Shown here: in pieces, positions 47,109-58,000 of the stretch
Position numbering within the stretch: the first letter of the stretch is position 1
Layout: every line of letters starts with the position of its first letter
From: Stemphylium vesicarium
Lineage: Eukaryota; Ascomycota; Dothideomycetes; Pleosporales; Pleosporaceae
DNA: 64,000 bases
Assembly (NCBI GenBank): GCA_004380135.1
Contig: QXCR01000097.1
Span: forward strand, 50,583 to 114,582
Direction of reading: 5' to 3'
Program-made: the position numbers and the translations under genes
The notes under the pieces: model-generated
What the model was told of the DNA's origin: nothing
Seen by the model: the letters and a program-made list of their open reading frames with translations, nothing else
Databases searched by the model: none

Positions 47109-48429
47109 ATGGCCAGCTTCAAGATTCTTGTTCTCGGCGGCACAGGTCCGGCAGGCATTTGCCTACTGCGAGAACTTGTCCACCGTAACCACCCTACTAT
47201 TGTCTCCGCTCGAAATCCGTCGAAGATCCCACAAGAATTGCTTCAAAGTCCAATAATCAAGGTACGCAACATTCAAGCCGCTCCCATCGGTCGCCATGCA
47301 ATCCAACTAAACCTTTCTTTTTCCATGTGCTTCGTGTAGATTATTAAAGGAGAACTTGGCAACACCGAAGCCTTGTCAACTGCAGTCGCACAATGCTCCG
47401 TCATTCTTTCCCTGCTTGGCCCGCAAATCTCGCAGCGAATGCCTAGCCCGACTCTCTTCGCCGATTGCTACAAAGCTACCGTGTTTCCTCTAATGCGTCA
47501 CTATGGCGTCACGCGCATTGTCGTCATGGGCACAATCTCCATCCAGAGACCGGAAGACCGCTGGACATTGACACAACTCATCATAGTGGCCTTTGTAAGA
47601 CTCCTAGCCAATGCAGTCTATCAGAATATTACAAATCTTGCACAGGCATTTGACCAAGGTGCCCAGGGTCTGGATTGGACGGTCTTTCGTACAGACTTTC
47701 CAACAAGCAAGCCAGATCAAGCGCTTGACTTGACCGGCTTGAAGCTTGATTGTTCCCTCAAGTCAAGCTGCCTCATGGTAATTAACAAGCCAAGTCAAGC
47801 TGAGGAGGAAGCCGGCTTGATTAGCTTGGTCAGCTTGAGCGGGGAGGGGGCAGCAGCTAGCTGCTGGCGAGGCTGCTGGTTTTGCAGTAGGAGCGATCTC
47901 GTGATAGTTTTTTGGTGTTGAAAACGTAGCTTAGTAAGCGATCCGTGCAAGCTTACGCCGTGCACAGCCAAGTCGACAATGACGGACGACGAGACGGAGC
48001 TTTCGTACGACCTTAGCAGCTGAGGTGGCGACTATCACGAGATTTAACAATAAGAAATTCTGTGGTGTAGGCTAACAAGCTATTAAGTCAAGCCTCAAGC
48101 AAGCTGCCTATCTCAGCTTGATGATTCGATCAAGTCAAGCTGCGCACCATCTTATCAAGCTCCACTCGAGCCAGCCAGCCGGCTTGACTTGACTTGCTTG
48201 TTGGAAAGTCTGCTTTCGTATAGCACAGATCCCTGGGGAGTCGGATGAGACGAGCTGGAGGAAGGATAGGGAGGATGGCAACGTTTTCACTGAATGGATT
48301 GGCGAGAAGGAATGGACATCGTCGATTAGGAGAGCCGCGCTAGCAAGGTGGCTGGTGGATGCCGCAGAGGGTGAAGCGGATGAATGGTTTCACAAGATGC
48401 CGGGAGTGAGCAAGTTAGCATCTAGCTGA
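47109..48429 (+). pseudogene. NmrA-like NAD(P)-binding gene split by a MITE
   Basis: Small NAD(P)-binding-domain protein. Exon 1 is 47109-47261 (GT donor GTACGC), and exon 2 runs from 47340. The N-terminus FKILVLGGTGPAGICLLREL carries the GxxGxxG nucleotide-binding motif. The frame runs normally to the TSD at 47684-47691 and is then interrupted by a 521-bp element. Coding sequence resumes at 48221 in the correct phase (IAQIPGESDETSW, FTEWIGEKEWTSSIRRAALA) and ends at TGA 48427-48429. Without the insertion the protein would have about 237 residues. In the present state translation enters the element and stops at 47921, adding about 76 element-encoded residues. The host exon shows no other disabling change, so the insertion seems recent. 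Confidence 0.88.
47692..48212. mobile_element. hAT-type MITE, 521 bp
   Basis: Perfect 20-bp terminal inverted repeats CAGACTTTCCAACAAGCAAG (47692-47711, and its complement at 48193-48212). The element is flanked by the 8-bp duplication CTTTCGTA (47684-47691 and 48213-48220), the hallmark of hAT transposons. It has no transposase frame, so it is non-autonomous. Both subterminal regions are packed with TCAAGC/GCTTGA words, like the subterminal repeats hAT transposases bind. Confidence 0.93.
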
Positions 48430-49739
48430 GACAGGGTTAGTCGTTCAAGCCACTGAATCCGATCATATCCTTGGCCACCAAGTGTGTTCGAGTGGATACA
48501 GCATACAAAGGTGATGGTGACTCAGAGTTTCAATGCAAATAAATTATCACTTGACCATGATCATGACTATGGTGCTGGTGTCATCTTGGGGACCTTCTTT
48601 CTGATTCGAAGGCGAGAGAACACATGGTTCATATGATCCATGAGGGTCGAGCCACACAGCGAAAGACGTTGTCTTTCTCCTCGAATTTTTCACGTATTTT
48701 CTTTTGCCAGAGAAGAAGCAGAGCACATACAATGTTCAACTCACAGATTTTATGAGAGCAGCGAAGGAGAGGAAGGACTCGATATCGAGAATTGAAAGAC
48801 ATTCTGGTACAAGAAGACGAGAACATGATGCGGAATAGTATATTTAGGAGAATATGTAGAGTATTTTTGTACGCAAGAGCGGCACATGCCGATTTCTTGG
48901 TCTTGGGTTTTCAAGAATTAGAAGATAAGATCGGGACTTTTTTTGACAAGCGGCGCTTCTCCTCCCCAACATGTTGATCGGTGTGAATGTTTTAGGGGCT
49001 GGAAAAAGGCATGGAGACCCAGATTGTGCTTTTTTTTACCATAAGAAAAGAGGGCGTAGATGAAGAGGGAAAGACTGGAAACCAGCACATAAAGTGAGTT
49101 TTATACCCTTTCTACGAGCCCCTAGTCTAATCGTGGTATGGCGCGCAATACCGATCGAAAAGTATTGGGGATTGCGTGCAAGAAGAATTGAAGGATTGAA
49201 CTGAGGTTGTATTTGTGTGAAGCTACGAACAGTGTATATGGGTGAGTGACCGTAAACAGTACTAGTCCTAGATAGGCATCACGCCTTTACCGAAGGTGAG
49301 TTGCGACTGCAGATGAAGAGCAGGAGAGACCCTAAACCGTGACAAAGGGCTATTCGACCCCAAAACAGGTCTTTGAAACTTTTTGACCAACCCGGGAGTG
49401 GTAGCATAGCTTGACTCGAATGCTTTTCTCGAGGACGCCGCAGACACATGCACAGCCTGGTTTTTCTTTTAGAAAGATAGAGGGGGATAAAGGCGAGCGG
49501 AGTGCGAAGTGAGAGAACTGCGAATTTAAGATGCTTTAGCAGAAGGTTGAGGTTATAAAGAGTATGGAGAAGTAGAAGTGGTAAGCCTACACGCACACGG
49601 TCTTCTTTCAGGACGTTTTCAAACTCAGGGGAGAGCGGGACACAGACATAGTCACTTTCGTCCAGGGTTTTACAGGGACTCTTTTCTCCACATCTAGCGC
49701 CGGCTTTGTCTCTTGTAGTGAAAAACGTCTCGTAGTTTT
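48430..49739. other. Gene-free AT-rich spacer
   Basis: No coding pattern. Sequence is purine/pyrimidine-skewed (GA-rich) with A and T runs, like the other two gene-free blocks of the window. Confidence 0.5.
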
Positions 49740-50780
49740 GAGAAGCCGGAGGAAATCAGACGACAGACATGACACTTTGCTTAGTGATATTTAGGAATAA
49801 GTCTCTTCTCTATGGATATTGGAAAATTTAGTTTTTGCAGGTTCTAGAGGAAAAGGCGGGAGACGGACATGTTGGAACGCATTCCGTCTTTCGTAAACAA
49901 CTCTATCCTCCCATGATATGGGCCGGTTTCACATTTTGTAGAAAAAGAACTTTCTCGTAGTTTAGAGGAGAAGGTGGAAGACGGACGACAGACATAGTAA
50001 GCGAGTGGCAGCATTTAGGAACAAGCCTCTTCCCCAAATATCTAGGAACAGCTTCGTCTTTTGTACAAGGAAGCATTTTCTCCGCGTTTTGAAGGAGACA
50101 GCGGAAGGCAGCCATCACTCAGTGCAGCTGGAGTTTTAGGAAAAAACTCCCCTCTCCCATACGTGTTGAATGCTCGCGTTTTTTGCAGCTTTTAGAAGAT
50201 GCGGTAGAAGACAGCCATGAGACTATCTAGCTTGCGTTTTGAAAACAACCCTCTTCTCCCATCCTTTCGAGGGGCTTGAACTTTTGCACAAGAAGTGTTT
50301 TTTCCGAAGTTGAAGGAGACTGCAGAAGGCAGCCATCACTCTGTGCAGCCCAAGTTTTAGGAACAATTCTCTTCTCCCACATGCGCTGAACGCTTTTTTT
50401 TTCGCAGACACACAGAAAGCTATCGGTTCTTTTTATACATTTATTTAGACGGGAAAAAAAAAAAGATCTCATGAAAGGTGCAGGATTGTGTTTTAAAGAA
50501 GCATGCCAGACGTGTAAGGAAGAGGAAAGAGCTGGAGAAGATAGACATAAGGCGTCTAACGGTAGGTTTCAGGACGGAAAGACACATTTTGTCAGTCCAC
50601 GGGATTTTAGAGAGACAAGAAACAAAGGATCCCATGATTGGTCGGCAAGTAACCTTTAGACAAGTATGCCAGATCTGTAAGGTAGAGAGGAAAGAGTTAG
50701 AGAAGGAGAAGACAGACATCCTGTGTCGGTCGGTAGATTTTAGGAACAAGTCTCTTCTCCCATGGTTGTTGAAGAGATAA
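49740..50780. repeat. Array of degenerate ~94-128-bp repeats
   Basis: A recurring segment resembling TTTAGGAACAAGTCTCTTCT followed by CCCAT appears near 49791, 49885, 50013, 50134, 50238, 50354 and 50734. Several copies are preceded by GAAGGCAGCCATCACTC-like or GACGACAGACAT-like sequence. Spacing is about 94-128 bp, and the last gap is about three units. Copies are strongly diverged. No protein is encoded. Confidence 0.65.
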
Positions 50781-51221
50781 ATTTTTTTCACGGAGAAGGA
50801 GAGAAAGACGCAGGCTCTTCACTTCCTTTTTTTTTTAGAGAGTGAGGAGAGGAAACTCATAGAGATCCTCTACGGACATTTAGAGAAGCATGCTGGACAA
50901 GTGAGATGTAGAAGAAAGGAATGGAAAGGCGGGAGAGAGGGGCTTTTATATGCTTGCGTTAGTAGTCTACGAGATTATTCGGAGATGCCCCGGGAGGACT
51001 TGGGAGGAAAGATATGAAAAGATACTGCCGAGTGTTCATGATTTTCTTGTGTGGGTGCAGCATATTGACATGCGAGTAAGCTTTCGAAATGATGATTATG
51101 CGAAACTTCAGCCAGGCGAATCCATGAGAAAGCCCTAGATCGTCATTAGTCAATTCGAACAGCATATTCATATTGCATATCCTACAGCGTCATACTACAA
51201 AATTCCTCCACATCACCCCAC
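50781..51221. other. Gene-free spacer
   Basis: Continuation of the gene-free block up to the 3' end of the TPR gene. No feature was recognised. Confidence 0.5.
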
Positions 51222-52652
51222 TCAACCCTTCTTCTCCAACTCCTTGACCCTCTTCAATCCCGCCCTCGCATTCGTCAATCCTTCAGAAAAGCTCATCTTC
51301 TTAGCCAAACTAGCAGCTTCCTCGTATTTCTGGCGTGCTTCGCTGATCTTGCCCTCCATCTCGAAGAACTCGCCTAGGTTGTGTGTGGCGACAGCACAGC
51401 CCATGTCGCATTCTTCGTCTCGGTCGGGTGACTTTATCTGGGATGCATGTGCCAAGGCCTTTGTTGCCCATTGTTTTGCTTGTTCTATGAGAAGAGTGCG
51501 AGGTGCGCTGTTGGTGACGGGGAAGTCGGAGGGGGCGGAGGACATCGTTATGGCGTCGGCTGAGGAAGAGGGGGTTTGTTGGACGAGGCAGGTGGAGATG
51601 TTGTTCACTGGTTTGTGTTAGTGGGTGTAAGTGAGGTGATAGGGAGATACGTACTGAGAACAACGCTGTGACATGACTTGACGGGGCAATATTGTAGCGC
51701 CTTGACGAAGAGTGGTGTTGCTAGGTAATGCGAGTCGAACTGCTCGTAATGTGTACCGAGAGCTGTGCCAAATTAGCGTGTTGCGCTTGGATGCTGGCGA
51801 TGCTGCCTACCTTCTAAAGTGCCACCCATCTCGTCGTTGCTCAGCCACGGGCCCTCGCCATCCTTGACGCCGTCCTTCTCCCGCCGTTGCTGCTCCTTCA
51901 AGGCACTCTCAACAGCCTCGACCAGCCTCTTCTCGCCATTCTCAGGCTCATTCACATATCTGACATCGTACAGCTGGCCTAGCTTCAGGTTGATCTGCAC
52001 CATGTTCTTCTTTACTCGACTTCTATTTCCAGTCGTCCAGTGCCTGTCCGAGAACTCATCCACCCATCGCTGGCAGTCGTTGCGCATAATCTCCAGGACG
52101 TCGATGGCCAGACTGTAGTATCCTGCGTCTTCAAATAGTTGTGCGATGGCGTATTTAACGCCCATGATCTCGTCGCTAAAAGGATCCATTCCCATCTCGT
52201 CGGCCAAGGCGAGGGCCTGTCGGAAGTGTTTGTTGGCCTCGCGGATATCGAGCCATTTGCCGCGGCTGTAGAACAAAGCTTTCCGGAGCTTCTTCGCGAC
52301 GGGCTCGGGGAAGTTGTGGTAGGGCTTTATGATGACGTTCTTGTAGTACCATGGTATATAGAAGACGCAGATGCCGGAAACGAGGGCGATGCTGGCGGGG
52401 TTAGCTGAGGCGTGTGAAATGAGTCGAGCAATCTCACGCTCCAATGGCAAAGGGGAACAGTACAGGGCTTTTCCGGTATTGCTCACTGAACTGCTCCCGC
52501 ATCGAAGAACGATAACGTCTCCCCAATTGCTGCTGGGCCGGCCGCCATGTCTTCGCGCGTGCTTGTGTGCATCGCTGGGGGGTCGCCTGCGCTTCGCACC
52601 GGGCGAATGCGCATATTCTCGGCGCTGCTCGTGGAATTGTCCTGCTCAGCAT
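51222..52652 (-). CDS. Mitochondrial TPR protein (Mgr3-like)
   Basis: Four exons (52652-52438, 52391-51811, 51762-51655, 51607-51222) give 429 residues. Introns are 46-48 nt with GT..AG ends. The N-terminus MLSRTIPRAAPRICAFARCE is a strong mitochondrial presequence, followed by one membrane segment (AIALVSGICVFYIPWYY, about 70-88). The rest is tetratricopeptide helices: ANKHFRQALALADEMG, GVKYAIAQLFEDAGYYSLAI, NLKLGQLYD, CAVATHNLGEFFEMEGKISE and ARQKYEEAASLAKK. One N-terminal TM plus matrix or intermembrane TPRs matches yeast Mgr3, an adaptor of the i-AAA protease; that identity is inference. Confidence 0.9.
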
Positions 52653-52866
52653 GATGCGCAGGGCAGAGGCAAAAAGATGCCGTCGATGGCAGTGAAGTTT
52701 GGTGGAGCGAGTGCATGACGGAACGAAGTTTTAGTGCCCGCCGCGTGCAGTTCCGCGTACCGGTACCGTAGGGCTGAGCGTCGCATGACGTATCCAATCA
52801 TCAACGCGCCGCCGTCGCGCTCTCCTCCAGCGCTGTTGCGCCCACAGACAATGTCTTCACTACAAC
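52653..52866. promoter_or_regulatory. Bidirectional promoter
   Basis: Only 214 bp separate the ATGs of the divergent TPR and SRAP genes. A CCAAT box lies at 52794-52798. Both leaders must be short. Confidence 0.6.
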
Positions 52867-54262
52867 ATGTGTGGCCGTTATGTGCTGGCCTTGGTGAGTA
52901 GTTGCCTTGAATTTAGTATTATTTGACAGCTGACAAAGCCCCCAGAGGCCATCCCAAGTCCGCCAACAGCTCCAACAGTCGCATATGCCCGTCGACGAGG
53001 CACCCGATGACGACAGCAACGTACGCCAGAGCTACAACTTCGCCCCGGGCTATCACGGTCTGGTATACCGAGCAGATGGCCCCGAGAATGGCCACCAGCA
53101 TGAGGAGGCCCAGGACACGACGTACAAGCTGCAGTCGATGCAATGGGGTCGAGTACTCCCACCATCTAGCAGCGTACGTCCGCTGACAGCATGTGACAGG
53201 ACTCGTACCCTTCTGGACGAAGCGGAACCCGGATTACGGATCTAAGATGAAGACGATCAACTGCCGAGACGACTCTCTCTTCGAAGACCGCGGCATGTGG
53301 ACTACCATGAAGAAGAAGAAGCGCTGCATCATCGTCGCGCAAGGCTTCTACGAGTGGCTGAAGAAGAACGGTGGCAAGGAAAAGATACCGCACTTTACCA
53401 AGCGCAGAGATGGCCAGCTCATGTGCTTCGCTGGACTCTGGGACTGTGTTCAATTCGAAGGTGGCCTCGTATCCCTGCTTGTGTACCTCTTAGGGCGTAC
53501 TGACAGTGCCTAGACTCAAACGAGAAGCTCTTCACATACACCATCATTACCACCGACTCAAACAAGCAGCTCAACTTCCTGCACGATCGTATGCCTGTCA
53601 TCCTCGAGAACGGCTCAGACGCGGTCCGGACCTGGCTAGACCCAGCCCGCACCGAGTGGAGCAAAGACCTGCAGTCTCTCTTGAAACCATATGACGGCGA
53701 GCTGGAGTGCTACCCGGTTAGCAAAGACGTTGGCAAGGTTGGCAACAACTCGCCATCGTTCCTTGTGCCAATCAATAGTTCAGCCAACAAGAACAATATT
53801 GCCAACTTCTTTGACAAGCAGCTCAAGGCTGTCAAGTCCAAGACTGAGGAGCAATCTATCGATAAAGTAGAGCATGATCTGGAAGACTCGACGGATGAGA
53901 AGCAGGGCATCAAGCTTGTACACGATGCTGACGAGCATCGTGCGACCACGGACCGCGTGGAAGGTACCGAAGATAACGCACCATTGCCTGTGTCAGCCAC
54001 ATATGCCTCACAGCTCGCTAACGAGTCCAAATGCATCAAGCGAGAGCACGACGAGCATGTCAATGGTAATACAACAGAAGAAGAGCCACACCACAAACGC
54101 AAAAAGCCTAGCGCGTCTGCATCTCCGACCAAGAGTCTTGTGAACAAATCAACTCCTAAGAAGAAGCAGGGCACCAGAAGCGCCACGAGTAACGGCAGTG
54201 CAGCAAAGACGTCCAAGACTGATGGCTCGCAGAAGATCACATCCTTTTTCAGTAACAAGTGA
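52867..54262 (+). CDS. SRAP-domain protein (HMCES/YedK family, formerly DUF159)
   Basis: Shields abasic sites in single-stranded DNA by forming a DNA-protein crosslink through Cys2. Exons 52867-52893, 52946-53147, 53200-53460 and 53514-54262 give 412 residues; introns are 52-53 nt. The start MCGRY leaves Cys2 as the nucleophile after Met removal. Other active-site residues are N97 in TINCRDDS, E128 in GFYEW and H187 in LHDRMP. The SRAP domain ends about residue 250. The tail is charged, disordered and Lys/Glu/Ser-rich, with two PIP-box-like motifs: KNNIANFF (256-263) and SQKITSFF (402-409), near the C-terminus. The latter suggests binding to PCNA. It lies next to an AlkB-type fusion gene in the same orientation. 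Confidence 0.95.
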
Positions 54263-55016
54263 GCGCAAGAGTTTTCAACTGTCCCAGTGTCTTGGGTCCG
54301 GCGAGAGCGATAATCTGCCGTCATGTGCTGGAGCATATCTCCGACATTGAAACAGAACACCAGTTTGGCGGGTAAGCATCTGGCGGTGAGGAAGGAAGTT
54401 CAGATAGGCTTGCACTTTTGTGCGCTATATCATCCAGAGTATAGTCCGGGGGCAAGATTGGCAGCGCAGGTACATGATTGCGCGGAGAAAGGCTTTTTGA
54501 GATGCGCACTGGGAGGCAATGCAGCCAACAGCCCTTGCGGAGAAGACCACCAACGCGCACATGGGCGTGGCCAACGTTTGTAGATCAGCCACGTTAGATA
54601 GGCAGCGCTTGCTTCCGCTGCCCCGCACTAATGGCGGGGACAGCGACCGCCCACCTAGTGGCCGTCGAATATTCAAGACACCAACAATCCTGGCCGCTTC
54701 CAGGCGTCCAACGCCCTGCGCGACGCACTGCGGCGCAACTCCTTTACTAGCCATCCCTGCATGCTCCCACTGATCGAGGAATCAAACCTCATCCGGGTGA
54801 TCCACGTTTTCCAATCTCTGTCATTGCGCATCCTGCCTCCAACTATTCTACATAATGTCGCTTGCACAGTTTATGCTTTTTTCTTTCTTCATCGTTCCCT
54901 AAAGCCGACATTCACTCTGATTGTATCCAACACTCGTGCTCGGGAAAGACACGGGCGCCAAGACTGTGGCTGATTATCGCTTCTGCATCAACCCCAGCAA
55001 TTGTTCTCCTACCACC
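54263..55016. other. Intergenic region
   Basis: About 0.75 kb between two plus-strand genes, holding the promoter of the next gene. No coding or RNA feature was recognised. Confidence 0.5.
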
Positions 55017-58000
55017 ATGGTCTCCAACATGGCCGACGAGATGGAGGAGTCCAAGATGAGCACCAAGATGCTGGCTCTGACCAATCTAGTGTCCCAAAAT
55101 CAGCCAAAATTCCAGACGCATCAAGCACTTCTGGTCGTCGGCCTGCAGAATGATTTTGTACTACCTGACGGACGGCTTCCAGTGAACACCAAGACGGGCT
55201 TTTTAGACCGCATACAAGCTCTAATTCCGAAATTTCGAGAGCTCAGCGGCAACGTTATATGGGTCAAGACAATTTACGAAACCGATCGTATCGCGACTGG
55301 TCCAGATACAGGCGAGGGAGACGCGCTTGTTGTGAGTGGGCTGATTGAGGGAGACGAAAGCGGCGCGGACGTTGGCGACGATGATTTGGCAAAAGAGACA
55401 GCATCACTACCCGCGCCATCCAGATCATCAAAACATAAGCAACGCGCTCTCGACCTGCTGAAACGCGTATCAGCGCGACGGAAGGCGCTGCCGAAAGAGG
55501 TAGCAAAAGCTTCGGTTGAGGAAGATGAGGAGCTATTCTTGCTAAAGAGCGAGAAGCGGACGCCAGCATGCGTGCCAGATACACATGGTGCCGAATTCGC
55601 CGACTTTGTTGCTAAGCAGATGGAGCTACCAGCAGACGTCGTAACACGCACCACCAACTACTCTGCGTTTCAAGGCACCAACCTGCTCATAACATTACGC
55701 GCAAGGCTTGTTACAGAACTCTTCATATGCGGCTGCATAACAAACGTCTCCGTGCTGGCGACCGTCATTGACGCATCACGACACGGCATCAAGATATATG
55801 TTGTGGAGGATTGCCTCGGCTTTCGCAAGGAAAGTCGTCATCAGTTGGCCTTGAAACGCATGGAAGACTTTTTCGATGCTCTCGTTAATAGTGAGGAGAT
55901 TCTTGAAATGGAGGTACCAGAGGCACCGCAAAAGCCACCAGTGTCCTCCAAAGATGCAAACGACGCTTTGAAGGAGGCGGCAAAGACTGTTGAGGCATTG
56001 ATGGGTAAGATGTCTTTGGGTGAGGACGGAGCTGAGACATCTGCCGCTGGGCGGACGAAAGAGCAAAGCGATGAGGAGTTTGCGGATTTGCTTGTCAAGG
56101 GTGCGACGGTACCCGATGAGGAAGAAGCGAAGCCAAAGCTTGTCAAGACTAAGATAAGAATGAGATCTGGAAAGACTCGCAAGAGAAAGAAGAAAGGCAA
56201 GGGGGAAGGTGACTCGAAGGAGGAGACCGTGGAGACGATTGGCGAGCCTGGTGTGACTGAGGACGAGGGTACAGCCAAGTCAACTCCACCGACTACCGAG
56301 ACAGCGACGCCGATATCTGAGAAACCAGCAGACTCTCAACGAGTTTCGCAAGTTGCTAGAGTGGGCAGCGTTGCAGATCTGCGCGAGAAAGACAGCAAAC
56401 TGCATGCGCTCAAGAACGTGGCATCTGTGCCAGTGATGTCGAACAGATCTGACGACGAGAAAGAAAGAACTAGAATATCGGATTTTTCGGATCGCGTACG
56501 CCAGTCGTTTTCCAGGGCCCCGAAATCAGAGTCTGGGTCAGAGACTAAGCGAGAATCTGTCCACTCTTCGAAAGCAACCTCGACCAATTCCAAGCAAGAA
56601 GAGAAGGAAATTGAACGGTCGAATGTGGTAACCGCGCAGTCAACACCCACGGCGCAATCCGAACTTTCATTGGAGCTGGATGAGGGTAAAAAGACCCCCA
56701 CTTGTACTCCTGCAACATCTGCCCAGCATTCTAGTATGGGCAAGCCATCAAAACTGCAGTCACTCGCGACCTTGTCAGTCCTTGGGCCCGGCGACCACAT
56801 TGCAGAGGGCGACTCAAAGATCATCCATGACTTCTTCCCGAGCGACCTTTTCCATCCATCCGATCGCACCAAACCACTAAAAGACCTCATATTCACGCAA
56901 CTCTATGCCGAAGTGCAATGGCAAAAGATGCTCCATCAGCAAGGCCAAGTGCCACGTCTCGTATGCTGCCAAGGAGCATTCGGAGACGACGGTTCCATGC
57001 CCGTATACCGGCATCCAGCCGACCAAACCCTACCGCTGCTGCACTTCACGCCAAAAGTGCAAGTGATACGGAAGCAAGCCGAGAAGCTAGTAGGCCATCC
57101 GCTAAACCACGTATTGATCCAGCTGTATCGGTCTGGCAACGACTTCATCTCAGAGCACTCTGACAAAACCCTCGACATCGTCAAAGGCTCTTCCATCGTC
57201 AACGTAAGCTTCGGTGCACAACGTACCATGCGCCTTCGTAAGAAGAAGGAGCCGCAACAACCCAACGCAGCCTCCACAGAAGAAGCCAACACCACCAGCA
57301 CCAGCACACGCGAGACGCAAAGGGTAGCCATGCCCCACAACTCCATGTTCATCCTCGGCCTCTCTTCAAACAGCAAATGGCTCCACGGCATCCAACCCGA
57401 CAAGCGCAGCCCCCCCGAACGCAGCGCCCCCGAAAAACAGCAAAACGGGATGCGCATATCCCTCACATTCCGCCACATCGGCACCTTCCTCGACGCGAAA
57501 TCACGCACCATATGGGGCCAAGGCGCGACCTCCGCCTCGCAGCGCGACGCGGCCGACGTCATCAACGGCAACGAAGACGACGCAAAACAGCTGCTGACGG
57601 CGTTTAGCCGCGAGAACCACGACGCGGGGTTTAACTGGGAGACTTGGTATGGGGGTGGGTTTGATGTGCTGCATTTACACGCCTCGGAGGCGGCGGCGGT
57701 GGTGGGAGATGATATGCCGTTGCTTTTCGCGTCTGGGGATGCGGTGCAGGATGCGCAGGTGGGGATTGCGCTTGCGGAATGTAAGATTGGTTTCTCAAAC
57801 GTCAAGGCTGTGGGGATGGGCATGATGGATGTGGGAGGAGGGGAAAGAAGGAGGGTTATGTTCCGTGATGTGGATACCTTGCATACGGAGATTGGGTCGG
57901 CGGAGAGTATCCTGTTGTATCTGGATCGGTATTACCCGGTTGATACGTCGGGTTCTTCGAATAACGTTACGGCGAGGGCGTATGGTGTTGTCCGTCAAGC

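Noticed and set aside
54921..55016. Upstream extension of the AlkB-like fusion gene
   Set aside because: Begins with TTG; the ATG at 55017 has an excellent context.
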